NCBI GenBank assembly: GCA_030512335.1
Contig: JAULSU010000005.1
Location: forward strand, 1,054,001-1,118,000
Length of the DNA: 64,000 nucleotides
Direction of reading: 5' to 3'
Source: Immersiella caudata
Lineage: Eukaryota > Ascomycota > Sordariomycetes > Sordariales > Lasiosphaeriaceae
Both the position numbers and the translations under genes were made by a program. A model generated the notes under the pieces. That model was not told the DNA's origin and ran no database searches. It saw nothing but the letters and a program-made list of their open reading frames with translations. Positions 43,093-55,151 of the stretch are shown piece after piece; position 1 is the stretch's first letter; each line of letters starts with the position of its first letter.

Positions 43093-44551
43093 ATGAACGA
43101 GCGAGCCCGCATCCCCGTAACCCTCCCCGTAAAAACCCCCACACAAAGCCACTGGCAAGACCCGCCCGACCCCGAAATCGCCGACCTCCGCACGACCCCG
43201 GACCTCCCTACCCACGCCGACACCGTCATCATCGGAAGCGGAATCACCGGCGCCGCCATCGCATGGAACCTCCTCCAGGCATCCTCACCCGGTAGTATCG
43301 TGATGCTCGAGGCCCGGCAGGCCTGCTCTGGTGCTACGGGTCGAAACGGTACTCTCCTCCCTCTCCCTAAGTGAATATCAGGGCTAACACATCCCAGGCG
43401 GCCACACAAAGGCAGCCTCCTACCGCTCCTTTCTGCACCACGCATTTCACCACGGGACGCCCACAGCGGTTCAGATCGCCCGTCTTGAGCTCTCCAACAT
43501 CCTCGCCGTGCATGCCTTTGCACGCGAGCACGCTATCCCCTGCGACCTCAACGCATGTAACACTATCGACGTCATCTTTGACGAGGCCCAATGGACTCAG
43601 GCTCACGAAGCCGTGGCGGCCATGCGGATGGCGATGCCGGAGGGGGATCCAGCGGCGGAGTACGAGTTTTATGATGCGGCTGAGGTGAATGAGCGGTTCT
43701 ACGTGCACGATGGGGAGTATGCAGGGCGGGAAGAGAAGGTGTACGGGGGAGTTGGGTATTTTGCGGGGAGTTTGTCGGCGTATGCGTTTGGGGTGGGGGT
43801 GTTGAAGCTGTGCTTGGGGAAGGGGTTGAATCTTCAGACGCATACGGCGGCGGTGGGGCTGGAGAGACGAGGAGAGGAAGGTGGGTGGGTGGTGAAAACG
43901 GAGAGGGGGGAGATCGTGGCGAAGAGGGTGGTGTTGGCGACGAATGGGTATTCGGCGGCGCTGGTGAAAGAGTTTCAGGGACTGTGTGTGCCGATGCGGG
44001 GGCAGATCACGGCGCACAGGCCGGGGATGGCGGTGCCGATGGGCGGATGTCTGCCGACGACGTATAGCTTCATCTACAAGAAGGGTTACGAGTATATGGT
44101 CCCGCGCCCAGCTGGATCACGGTTCGCGGGGGATATCGTCATGGGCGGAGGGTTGGTTCGAGCGCCTGAGGATGGGTTGTATGAGTTCGGGACAACAGAC
44201 GATGCAACGTTGAATGAGGGTATCAGCGAATATCTGAAGGAAACCACACCGCGGTATTTCGGTCCGGACTGGGGAGAGGATCACCTTGATGGGCGGGTCC
44301 GCAAAGAATGGACGGGAATCATGGGCTTCAGCCCAGACGGCTTCCCGTTCGTCGGCGAGATGCCCAGCCAAAAGGACCTCTGGGTGAGCTGTGCTTTCCA
44401 GGGACATGGCATGGTCCTGTGTTGGAAAAGCGCAAGCGCCCTGGTGGAAATGATGGAGGGCAGAGATGACGAAGAGCTAGCTGCAGGCTTCCCCTCGGTC
44501 TTTAGGGTAAGCGAGGAGAGGTTGGCAAAGACGTTTGAGGGTCGCCTGTAG
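43093..44551 (+). CDS. FAD-dependent oxidoreductase (DAO family)
   Basis: Two exons, 43093-43348 and 43398-44551, with a 49-nt intron (GTACTC, branch GCTAAC, CCCAG). Product 469 aa. The dinucleotide-binding fold is at residues ~44-60 (TVIIGSGITGAAIAWNLL), then the acidic ribose contact MLEARQ and CSGATGRNGGHTKAASYR, the usual flavin-binding ATGRNGG segment. Later come VVLATNGYSAAL, an MRGQITAH beta segment and, near the end, GIMGFSPDGFPFVGEMP with CAFQGHGMVLCW. These are standard for DAO-family amine/amino-acid oxidases. No peroxisomal SKL or signal peptide is seen, so probably cytosolic. The substrate is unknown. No cluster partners suggest a pathway. Confidence 0.9.
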
Positions 44552-46451
44552 GCAAGCGCGGTGCCAAGAATGGCGGGGCGAAGCTGGTGAGTTGAGCCGC
44601 GGAGCATCGAGATGTGCGCTTCCATTTTTGCGCATGCCTGGGTATCGGCGTGAGCTGAAGTTGTGAGCGAAGTATGGCGCTGGAATGTCTCGTTATCCGT
44701 CCGTCCGAACCGTCCCGGCAGGGAGAATAAAGTAATCGGCGCGATTGCGGCACAGCGTGCGATGGACAGGTGGCAGCCAGATCGCCGGGACGGAAGACTC
44801 ATCGTCGTGTCGCCTGCTTTCTTCAAGATGTGACGCTGCAATGCAGGTGCAGAGACGCTAACCGGATGGCCAAAAAGGCAGGTGCTGAGGGTGAGGGGTG
44901 AGGGGCGATGCGTGACTGACACAAGCTAACTGCGAGGGGCCAACTGGCTTGTTGGCGGTGAGAACTGATGAGCAAGCTCCGAGGCCGCATACCTGGGGAG
45001 AGTTGATGGCGGGTCTAGTCGAGGACGCGGGTGAGAGAAAAGGGAAACCCGGGAACATCGCGCACCCTTTTGGGGTCAGATGCGTTTTCACCGAGGTAGC
45101 AGCCAACCCCTGCGCCGTTCCAGACCTCAGAACTGAACGGCGACGGCGGGACATGGCGCACCGGAACCTTGGGCGGGAAACTGTGGTGTTCAATTCGTTT
45201 TACCTAGGCAGCTTGGAATGAAGTTCAGGTTTTTGATCGGGGTGGCAATGATTCCATTCATTCCACAAACGAGGACAGTGGAGATGTTGGTGAGGTGGCG
45301 CGCCAGCGGTGCCTTCCCAAAAATAAGATGGCGCTAAGCTTTGACCATGTGAGAGCCTCCAGAACATGCGGTGAGGAATTTGCTCGCATATCAGACGCCA
45401 CCGATGATTGCAATGACGGCGCCGGCGAATCGATCGAGAAGAAGCCCTGTACCGACTCCCTGGGAACGGGAGTCTCGGGACTGATGTGTTGTCCCAGTCA
45501 GGCGGAACTCAAACACCCTGACTCCCTGTTATTCTCTCTGCCAGCTACCCACCCACTCCAACCCAAACCTGCAAACCCAGCCGGAGCATCCTGCGGTGCT
45601 GTGCCACTTTCGCCGCGAGATTAGGGGATGGCCAACGCATCAGAGCACGACCGCCGGAATGGCTTGCATCCAACATGATTTCGGCGACAAATCGCTCTGT
45701 CTAGGCCCCATGGACACTGGGTGGGCGCACGGCTCCACAACATCACCCTGGGCATCCTCAACCAAACTCCCGGGACCAGCTGAGACAACCAGCAACCCCC
45801 TCTCCACGCAGCCTAAGCTCAGTTGAGAATGGTGTCCAGCACAGTGGAGGCTATTCTCCTTATTTTTAAGCCCTTACGCGCAGGAAGCAAGGGCTCCCGA
45901 GTCCCATTTTCGGACTCCTTCCATGCAAGAAAAAAAAATGTCCCGCACTCTTCCAAGGGGGCTTTTCCACTCCTAGATGACCCCTCGCCTCCATCGTCCC
46001 GGCACCTACCCCGCCGAGCTGCCGAGGACACCCACACCACACCCACAGAACCGCTCCCGCCCCGGCGTCTTTGTTCGCTCCTAGATGTCTGGTGGCAGAC
46101 GATTGGCCACCTTCGCACCAATTTCCGGAGCTGAGAGTGCTGGGCCACCAAGGTGCACAAGGAACACGCACTGCTCACCAATACCGTCCATCCTCAAGCT
46201 GCCCCCCGTTATTGCTCCCACTCCTCTTTGGTTCGCACTTGGCCTCAACCAGACTACTGGTACCCCATGGTCCCGGCTCCTTGGGTCCCGGCTCTCGTAT
46301 ATCTTCCCCTCCACCACACCCGCCCCGGCCGTTTCCACACGGCTAGTCTATATTACAGTCGCTGGTCGGCCACCACCCCATTCCCGCCATACATCTTGCG
46401 CCATCTGGCTGGCTCTGCGCCCTTTTCAGAGGTTAACATCGACCGACAGTG
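44552..46451. other. Intergenic 1.9 kb
   Basis: Holds the 3' end of the oxidoreductase gene and the promoter of the methyltransferase gene. A poly-A run near 45930 and CT/CA-rich blocks (about 46150-46440) occur. No supported gene. Confidence 0.55.
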
Positions 46452-48031
46452 ATGAGCTCAACAAGTTCCGGTGCGGCGAACCCCGCATCCGTCTCCTCTT
46501 CGGCCTCAACAGTCATTACCGTGGGAGTGCACCCAGCTGACGAGGAGGAGCTGTATGCCGCTGTTGGCATTGCGCGCCGGTCGAGGCCAGGCGTCTCCCG
46601 CCAGAGCGTCGCGTCCCCTGGCCTCAGTTCTGCAGTCGCCTCGCCACCAAGGGGTGGCACCCGTCGGAACAGCGATGACACCAACAGCACGGGCGACGAC
46701 CTGGACTTTGAGCCAGAGTTAGTCAAGCAGTCAGCATCCATGTCGAGCTCTGTGCGAGCGCATGTCTACGAGGGCGGCATTCGGTACCACGCCTTTCGCG
46801 ATGGAAAATACGCCCTGCCCAACGATGAAGCCGAACAGAATCGTGATGACATGAAACACATGATGACCCTCATGCTCTGTAACGGAGCTCATTTTCTCGC
46901 GCCCGTCGAAGCTGCGCTGAAAAGCGGCGCCGAGGTCCTCGATTTGGGTACGTTCACCTCGATTATCCCCGGATCACTATTGGCCGATAGGCTGACTGTG
47001 GGTTGCGCAACAGGCACTGGCACCGGCATATGGGCTATGGAACGTAGGTGGCTTCCTTTCATGCTTCCAGTTGGCGTGGTGGCGGAGACCTGCAGGTGTG
47101 TCACCACAGACCACGCACTCCAACGGGCGTCGACGGTGACAGTGCTGCTCGGATTCCAGCCCGGCGATAATCGTGATCGGCGGGGTTCGCCGCGATGACT
47201 CCACTGACGTGATGAACCCTACCGGAGACGAATGTGTCGCCGGCGACTTCGGAATATTCTTGAAGGCTTTCGTCAGGAGGTTGCTAACTACCCCTTTTCT
47301 ACAGTGGGCGACAAATACCCTGACACCAAAATTATTGGCATCGACTTGTCGCCTATTCAGCCCGACTTCGTACCAGAGAATGTTCACTTCTTTGTTGACG
47401 ACTTTGAAGAGGAGTGGGTGGACCCCGAGCACAAATACGACTACATCCATATCCGGTACACATTATTCTCCGTTCGAGACCGAAAAGCATTATATCGGAG
47501 GGCGTTGCAGTGAGTTTTCCATCACCCACCGTTACCCCAGGAGGCGAGCGGGAAAACGAGCTAACAGAGACAAGCCATCTCAAACCTGGGGGTTACATCG
47601 AGTTTCAAGAGCTGGAGTATCGGCCACGGTGTGACGACGAGAGCCTCACAGACGAGACGCCTTATGCTCTTCGAGATTATATCAAGTTCATCAAGGACGG
47701 CATGCGAAATTTCGGCGCGGACATTCACGCTATCCGGACATTACCGGAGGAGCTGACAGCTGCTGGTTTTGAAGATGTACGACTGACGACACACAAATGT
47801 CCCCTCGGGTTGTGGCCGCGGGACAAGCGCCTACGCCTCTGTGGGCTGTTTCTCAGGACAGCATTCATGGATGGGCTTCGGGGAGTCAGTCAACGACCCC
47901 TTAAAGCCTTGGGCTGGACTCAGTTGCAGATTGAGATGTTTTTGGTTGACGTGAGGAAGGCCATCATGGATCCGCATATACACGCATATTTCACCTTTAA
48001 CGTGGTGTGCGGGAGAAAGCCCGTTCAATGA
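46452..48031 (+). CDS. LaeA/UMTA-like SAM-dependent methyltransferase
   Basis: Four exons: 46452-46947, 47014-47043 (30 nt), 47305-47509 and 47575-48031. The introns are 66, 261 and 65 nt. ATG 46452 is the first true ATG (the frame also opens at a GTG just before). Product 395 aa. Residues 1-100 are Ser/Thr rich and disordered. The core has VYEGGIRYHAFRDGKYALPNDEAEQNRDDM, motif I VLDLGTGTGIWAMELG (~163-178), IIGIDLSPIQPDFVPENVHF, VDDFEEEWVDP, YDYIHIRYTLFSV and HHLKPGGYIEFQELEY. This is the fungal UMTA/LaeA-like arrangement. LaeA itself regulates secondary metabolism, but most relatives are uncharacterised. Motif I is carried almost wholly by the 30-nt exon 2. The last intron uses the third AG (ACAAG) to keep frame. 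Confidence 0.88.
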
Positions 48032-49473
48032 AGAACGCAACAAGAGCCGAGTCGCACCGAGATATGCACCTCGGATGCCCTTGCGGACAGCGGCCGGCAA
48101 TACTTCAGCACGCCCGCAGATTCATATTCCCTTCTTCGGGGCGACGTCGGCTCGGCCTCGACCATGATCTCACACAATGACTCGAGAGGAACAGCCAACC
48201 ACCTTAGCCTCCGACGCGAAGCTATTACAAATTAAATTTACACGAAGTCATGACGGTTACGAGACATGTCCCAGTTAGATATCATTTCTTTCAATATGGC
48301 AACAGCCAGGCGCAAGAGCAAGGACGGGTACTGCATCAGGAGTCACAACATGATGGGATATCTGTGGTCAGGAAACTTTGTATTTGTTCTCTTGATGAAT
48401 ATGCTTTGGCGGCTCGGACGACGCCGAGATTTGCAGCAGTACATAATTGTCATTATTATCTTGGCACGGTGTGGTAGAAGGAATTGCAGTCGCATTATTG
48501 TCACTTTACCGTTAATACGGGTAATGGGAGTGAGGTCTGAATATCAAATTTGCCATGGCCCTCGACACGCAATGAGGCAAAGACAGTCCAGAACAGCACC
48601 CCCAGTGATTCTTCACATGGCAAACTCAAAATCAACTCCGGCAAACCTACCAGCCGACACGCGGTAAAGATTCACATGGCCAAAGACTCGCACAGCAAGC
48701 CACTGATACAGGCACCCACCCGTCACCGAATCTTGTTCTCTGGGACACAGATAACAAGCCCGAGATTATGGGTATAGGAAGTCCGAACTTTCCAACTCCG
48801 ATTGCAGGAAGCATCGCATTTTCCTTTCACTTGCTCAACTCCACCGCTCTCGAGCCTCTTAAGCAGGCAATCGTCTTCTCGCTTGCACTAAATCTGCCCA
48901 CAAGATGCTAAATACACACACAAAATCGCAATCTCCCGTTTCTCCTTTTCTATCAACTTATCTCACTTATGGTTTTTGTTTTTTAACAAGGGTCAAGAGC
49001 GACTCGGAAGTACTTCTCGTAAAGGATCCCAACTGGGATGAATTAAAGCAAAAGGGAAGACGGGATGATTACGATTTGGATGTGTACTTGACATTTTGTG
49101 GACACTTTCTGTGGAAGTTGAATCTGGTGGCCTTTGGGTCGAAGTTCGGTCTTGATGCTTTTAGAAATGGAGAGTGGAATTGAACGCTGAACGGGACACG
49201 TTGGACTCGAAACTGGGGGTTTAGATGGGTGTGGAGTATCTGGAGGTTAGCGAAGACCAAGCTGAACATATAACAGCAATTTCCCTCCTGAGCTGAGTAA
49301 CAACATTTGGATATCAATTTAGCCGTCTATTTCTTTTGTCTACCGTGAGGGGATTGTGTCTACCATTAGAAGAGATGGCCGCCATAGCGTCCTCTGTTAT
49401 GATTACCCCTGACCAAGCCACCAAGGCTGAAAATGCAAAACACCATCCCAATGAGTGAATGCCATGCGCCGTC
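48032..49473. other. Intergenic 1.4 kb between convergent genes
   Basis: AT-richer DNA with short frames only (for example 48266-48667 and 48905-49183). None has a domain or start context I can support. Confidence 0.55.
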
Positions 49474-50700
49474 TTACACATTCTCCCCTGACGACTTCTT
49501 TGTCAAGTCCAACGCCTCGCTCTGTCTCTGCGCATATGCGTACCTCTCCTCCAACTCCGCACTGGCGATGCCACTATCATCCCCAATGTGACCGCTTGTA
49601 TCATCCCCGTCCGCCTTATCCGCAACCTCCTCCCTATCCACATTGACACCCTCATCTTCGTCCGCAGGGCCAAAGACATCCTCTTCCTTATTGACGCTCA
49701 GCCTCAACCCCTTGGCGTAATCCCCCGGCCCCTTGCTCCCATTCGGCACATGGAACCGCCTATCGAACCTCGCCAGCCCATACATGTACACCACGACTAA
49801 CTCAATCCCAAAGTTGAAGAAGTAATACGGTCCCCTGCCGTGGTACCACGCCGGATTCGTCAACGGTCTCGGCGCAAACGCGATCCCCGCCCTAAACCCC
49901 GCCCCCAACGACAACAACACCGCCGTTGTCAACAGCAATCCCATCTTCGCCCTAAACGACCCCTTCCCAAATTTCTCCCTCACTAACCCCCCATTCCCTG
50001 CCCTCCTCCCAGCCCACCACCTCGCCCCCAACACAACCGGAATCGGCGCAAACGCCAACGCGGCCAAATACGTCCCCGCCACCAGCTGCACATCCCTCTC
50101 CCTCCTCCTCACATCCACATCATCCGTATAAAACATATGAACCGACACCGTAACCACCATCACCAACGCCGCCCCGACACTAACATACACCCCCCTAAAC
50201 CCCCACCTCACCCCCTTCTTCCAGCCTACCTCGGGCAGATACGCCCTCACCATCCTCTGCGCAAACATCAGGTTCACCAAAAACAGCAACAGCACCCCCG
50301 CAGCTGTGAACACCCCCGCCGCGATGCCGATGCTGACATTGGTAGGGTTGTGCGCAAAGACGATGCGCATTGTGAGCGCGGTGATGCGCGCCATGGAGAA
50401 GCCGAAGAGAAGGGCGGAGAAGAAGAAGCGGTGGGAGCGGCGGCGGTTGAGCTGGAAGATGGCCATGTGAAGGGTGGCGGAACCGACGAAGAGGGCGAGG
50501 AGGACGGCGGAGACGGGGTCGTCGGGGAGGGGGGTGGGTTTGAGGCCGGATTGGGCGGTGCTGGGAAGATAGGGGGGTCCCGGAGGCATAGGAGGCTAGA
50601 GGGGGGAGGGTTAGTTTGGTTGAGATTGAGGTGGGAGAGGGATGGGGGGTGGGGGAGGAGAACGTACCGCTTGGCCGGGCGCTGCCGGTGAGGTTGACAT
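49474..50700 (-). CDS. DUF3112-type multi-pass membrane protein
   Basis: Two exons on the minus strand, 50668-50700 (11 codons) and 49474-50595, with a 72-nt intron (GTACGT...CTCTAG). Product 384 aa. A Pro-rich N-terminus (to ~30) precedes about seven hydrophobic segments: VSAVLLALFVGSATLHMAIF, FFFSALLFGFSMARITALTMR, IAAGVFTAAGVLLLFLVNLMFAQR, GVYVSVGAALVMVVTVSVHMF, LVAGTYLAALAFAPIPVVLGA, MGLLLTTAVLLSLGAGF and YYFFNFGIELVVVYMYG. FSMARI..MR, NLMFAQR and YYFFNFG.EL fit the fungal DUF3112 family. A ~100-residue acidic cytosolic tail follows. The function of the family is not known. A plasma-membrane or endomembrane location is inferred. Confidence 0.85.
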
Positions 50701-51935
50701 TTTTGTTTTGTCCTTTTCTTGTAGATATGAGGCAAGAGATCGGACGCCGAGATGTCAGATGCACAAGGGCTGCGGGTGGGACTGCGCGGTAGTTGGTGTG
50801 TGTGACGTATATGGCGTCAAAAGGTTAATTCACCATAAGTGGAAGTGGTAATAAGTAAACCCGCGCGGGAACGGGTAGGTAGTGCGTTTTGCCATGGGAG
50901 TCGGCCGAAGTACTGACGGCAAGAATGGTTGGTTCAGCTGCTCTTTTAATAATAAAGGCAAGGAAGGAGCGGTGGCTCCACGTCGTCTGATGAGCCATTG
51001 TTGCTCCGCTGCGACTTTGTCTCGGTCGGTCAAATTCAGGGCACGATTCGCGGGCAGCCGCTTCGATCATGCGTTGAACAAGATGGAGATGGACGTAATC
51101 GGAAAGGCCAGTGCTGCTCATCGGAACGAATCGTTCTCCCTCGACCGGTCGGCTAGCCAGTGAGAGGCAGGCGGAGCGCCGGCGTTTTTGAAGCGCGAGC
51201 GCCGACCGCTCGCTGCCAAGACCCCAAAGCCCCGGGGTTCCGACATTTTTCCTCTTCAACAGTCACCGTGCCACGAACAATGAGGAAATAATTGGACGGA
51301 GCTGGGCTCTCGCCCGTTACGCAGGTTTCTCGATGCGTCTCATTACAAAGCACAAGCTCTCAGGACTGTCTGGCGCTCACGACCCAAAGGTACGAGACTC
51401 GCTCCAGTGTGGACCATTTGGGCAGCACCTCGGGCAACTGGGTGGGCCAATTCCGTGGGAGTGCCTGGATGAGGCCTTCACATGGCCTTACGACCCTCGC
51501 ATTTCGGTAATCTGGGAAGCCCGACGTTCCATTCTCAATGTCACCTCCGATGACTGTCCATGCACTGACACATTCACGGCGGCCGTCGCGGACAAATGAT
51601 CTCTCATTTCTGCCAAGACTGCCGAAGTCGCCTGCATTCGCAAATACCGATCGGGACGTGGCACCTGGGTATCGGCGCTCCTTCGCACGCTCCTTCCGGC
51701 CCATCTCGGCTTCCGAGACGGACCAGAGAGCATCGCGGCTCGCTGCTACTCGGCCGACAACCAGCACATACTCCAAACCAAGGTTCGCACGACCTGCTGG
51801 GTCGTCCAGGTAGCCCATCCACAATCGTCTCCTAACATCCATCAACAAGAGTTTGTCCTGGCTCATTTCCTAGTCCATTCCCTTCTGTCCGTCCCTTTCT
51901 GTGAAGAAATCCTGCGTCCATTCCCACCTCCATCT
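50701..51935. other. Intergenic 1.2 kb; one doubtful frame
   Basis: A 168-codon ATG frame on the minus strand (51360-51866) has no recognisable domain and faces competing frames on the other strand, so it is not called as a gene. The rest holds the promoter of the DUF3112 gene and the 3' end of the next gene. Confidence 0.5.
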
Positions 51936-53035
51936 CTATTGCTTCTTCCATGGCCACGATCTTCCCCCTTGGTTGCCGTAGATGCTCATCTCCGGCTCGT
52001 AGAAGCCTGGTGGCGATTCGGCGCGCGCCGGAGCTTCCCGCTTTCTCTTGCGGACATAGAAGAAGACCAAGACGGCTGAAGCTACTACGATCAAGCTGCC
52101 GAATGTGCTCCCTATCGCGATCGGGATGTTTCTTCCGTCGTTTTCCGCGGAGGGAGGATCCGAGGCGGTCAGGCTTGGCGTGCCACTGGAGGAGCTCTGA
52201 GCCATACTTGGGTCTGCTGCCGTGCTGGCCGAGGGAGGCGGTGCCGTGGAAGCCGCATATGCTGTTTCCGAACCGGGTAGGCTTGCAGCTGTTGGCTGGG
52301 ATGTGCTAGGAGACTGGTTCGGCTCTGGTGTGTGAGCACTCGTGGTGGTCTTCTGGGTGGTAGGCTTGGGCGTATCCCCAGGAGTTGTTGAGTGCGTCTG
52401 CGCGGAACTTGACGAGGTACTAGAGCTGCTCTTCGTGGACCAAAATGTAAGGTAATTCCGGTCAACTAGGTCGCCGTCAGTCTCTCGCGATGGAGTGAGC
52501 CACACAGGTTGAAGCACTTACGGCCAGGAATAGCATAGACACCCTCGACAGTACCACCAACCCTGACCTCATCGGGATCGAGATAACAACTTTTGAGGTC
52601 CCGGCGGTCTCCCTCGCCCTCTCCACACTTGCCGTTGAGGCCGCAGTACCAAGAGCCAGACTTGTCCGGGCACTCTCTGAGCATGGTAAGCTGTCCCGTG
52701 CACTCCATCTTAATGTCGCATAACTTAGGACAAGTATCCCCCCACTTTTTGTCGAGACAGCCGCCTCTGTAGATAACTTTGGGGCCCTCCTGGTAGCATA
52801 GGCCGTTGACTAGACACCTGTCGTTTAGCCCGCAACACATGCCTGAGACGGCCTTGGGCGCGGATCCTTGACATGCGAAAAGATTGCCAAGCTGAGTGCC
52901 ATTGGGAGTAAAGCAGACATCGGGATCGGGTCCGGCCACAGTGAGGGCGAGCAGAAAAGAGAGCAGGAAGGAGAAATGGAGTTGGAGATGTCTGAGCCTA
53001 GATCCAGACCGGGCCGTAGCGGCTTTGTTTCTCAT
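51936..53035 (-). CDS. Cys-rich type I surface protein with Ser/Thr stalk
   Basis: Two exons on the minus strand, 52522-53035 and 51936-52465, with a 56-nt intron (GTAAGT...CCTAG). Product 347 aa. A hydrophobic signal segment (HFSFLLSFLLALTVAG, ~21-36) leads to a Cys-rich ectodomain of ~130 residues: VCFTPNGTQ, GMCCGLNDRCLVNGLCY, YRGGCLDKKWGDTCPKLC, MEC, EC, WYCG, GKC, SCY. This layout, CCG..x(3)C.xNGLC followed by YRG.C.DK.W...CP..C, is common in secreted or membrane fungal proteins of unknown function. A Ser/Thr/Pro stalk (~175-275) follows, then one TM helix (IPIAIGSTFGSLIVVASAVLVFFYV) followed by RKRKRE, and a ~35-residue tail. It probably sits at the plasma membrane as a wall-facing protein or sensor (inference). 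Confidence 0.85.
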
Positions 53036-53933
53036 GGTGAATTGACTGCCAATAGCGTCAAATGGCGTGGAGTGTCGGGGTCGCAGCGAGAAGGATCAAC
53101 CCAGCAATTCAGGTAGAAGAGGTTTCGCTGGGTGAGGCAAGAGGAGGGGTAGAAGCGTTGCTCAAGAGAGATTCACACGGAGCACCAGCGTATGACCGAC
53201 CTGTCAGGCGCACCTTCCTAAGTTGCTGCCATGTGCAAGGCACCCACAAGACGCAGAGATGGGATGAAAGAGCTGTACGCGTGGGCTTGAGCAGCTACCG
53301 TTCTGTCCGTCTGAGCAATTCACCCATCACTCGTGGTGTTTGCCTCGCGAATGGCTCATAGTTAGATGTTGCTATATCGATATACCCTCCTGACAGACGT
53401 CGAGTTGCCGCCCGTCCTACCATGCGAGCCTGGCTTTGGTAACGTTGTGGCATCTCCTCCCGTTGCGCCAGCTCATCTCCCAGCTCACTGTGCTACCGTG
53501 ACCCCGATCCTCAGAAGTCGTAGAGCAGTTAACAAAACCAGCTTTGACGTGCCTGCGTCCCTTCCGTTTGCCTGATGTCGGTCAATGTTGACACAGGTCC
53601 TCACTACTCCATCCCGACAAAGATGCGCTGCGGGTCTTGGGCTACCATTGCCAAAATTTATTCCAAATTACAGCAGAAACACTCTTCTGCAGCTCAAAGC
53701 TATCATTATGCAAGAAATATTGCTGCGATCTAGGTTGTCAACCTGTTGTGCTCGCTGGAGAGTTGGCTTGAGGTCCCGAAGCCTGCGAGTCTTGATATGC
53801 AACCCACCCAATCCGGCTTAGCGCCATCTCCGGGATTTGCCGACCGAGATTTTTCCAACACCAGCTCAACGCCGACGCCAGAGCTCCAAATCTCTATCGA
53901 CGTCGACAGGCCAATGCAATCGCCATCGGCGCC
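53036..53933. promoter_or_regulatory. Divergent promoter region with upstream ORFs before uL22m
   Basis: About 0.9 kb between divergent starts. Before the ribosomal protein ATG (53934) a short frame, ATG 53914 to TGA 53937, overlaps the main ATG by four bases (ATGA). A longer in-frame ATG at 53797 would extend it to 46 codons. Whether these lie in the mRNA is unknown. Confidence 0.4.
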
Positions 53934-55151
53934 ATGACTCTCAACATGCCGTCGAGGCGACTGCTCAAAAGCGGTAAGACGACCTTCGCCATCATCTCCC
54001 ATCGATTGCCCCGTCATCTTGCTAACCAACCCATCTCCAGCCTCGGCGCTAACCTCGTCGTCCGCCTCCTCACCCACCACGAACGCCCTCCTCCCGGTCC
54101 TCCAATCGCTCTCCCTCGCCGGGAACCACCCCTCCTGCTCCTCCTCCCGATCCCTCCACACTTCCCCCGCCTGCGCCTGGTTCTTCAGCCGCAGCAAGAA
54201 AGCCGACGATGATGCTTCACCGATGCAAAAGCAACTAACTGGCACCGCCGACGCCCGCAAAAACCTCCTCAACAACCTCCAAAGCCGCCTCAAAGGTCCC
54301 GCCATGTTCCAAGACGAAGCCAAAGCCACCCCCTCCACGGGACCCAGCGGTCGCCCGACCAAGGACCCCCGATCCTACACCCCCTGGGGCGCCTCGCTCG
54401 CAAAAGAGCACGTCGCCCGCGCCGCCGACCCCGACCCGCGCAGTCGCGTCCGCTGGGAGCGCAAGATGGTCATCCGGCAAGTTCGCCGCGGCACCGACCC
54501 ATTCAGCGTCGAGCCGCGGGTCGAGAAGATCGCCCGCACAGAACGCGTCCTACGCTCCAAGTCCCCCTTCCTCGCAACGAGCGTGAAGAAGCTGGTCCAT
54601 CTCGCCCGCCAGGTCCAAGGAAAGACGGTGGAAGACGCGCTAGTGCAAATGAAATACAGCAAGAAGAAGATGGCCAAGGAGGTGCGCGTACAGCTGGAGA
54701 TTGCACGCGATCTCGCGGTTGCGGAGCGCGGCATGGGCCTGGGCAAGGGCGAGGAGAAAACGGAGGAGGTCAAGATCGTGACCAAGGACGGGAAGCACCT
54801 CAAGATTGACGATCCTACGCGCATGTATGTTGCCGAGGCATGGGTAAATCGCGGCCCTTGGAGAGGTTTCCGTATGTATAACCACGGAAGAGGCATGACG
54901 AGTAAACAGATGAAGCCTTCGACGAGTAAGTTTCTATCCCTCTACATTCTCCCGACATCTATCACATCAGGTCGATTTCGCCTCCCAGGTCAGTTGCTAA
55001 CGTCAAACTAGGCATCTCGGTCGTTCTCAAGGAAGAAAAGACACGAATCCGCGAGCACCAGGAGCGCGAGGCGAAGAAGTATCGCCAAGGACCATGGGTT
55101 CACCTGCCTGACAGGCCCGTGACGGCTCAACGGCCGTATTACTCCTGGTAG
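53934..55151 (+). CDS. MRPL22: Mitochondrial large-subunit ribosomal protein uL22 (Mrpl22)
   Basis: Three exons: 53934-53973, 54041-54925 and 55012-55151. The introns are 67 nt (GTAAGA, branch GCTAAC, CTCCAG) and 86 nt (GTAAGT, branch GCTAAC, ACTAG). Product 354 aa. A Ser/Thr/Leu/Arg-rich presequence (MPSRRLLKSASALTSSS..., to SRSLHTSPACAWFFSRSKK) is followed by a disordered linker and the L22 fold (~170-310): SPFLATSVKKLVHLARQVQGKTVEDALVQMKYSKKKMAKEV, then VAEAWVNRGPWRGFRMYNHGRG and a basic C-terminus ending YYSW. In bacteria uL22 lines the exit tunnel. The mitochondrial form is longer. ATG 53934 or 53946 could each be the start. 53934 is taken as the first. Confidence 0.88.

Noticed and set aside
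51360..51866. 168-codon ATG frame on the minus strand
   Set aside because: No domain, no splice-supported extension, and open competing frames. Kept only as a remark in the intergenic entry.
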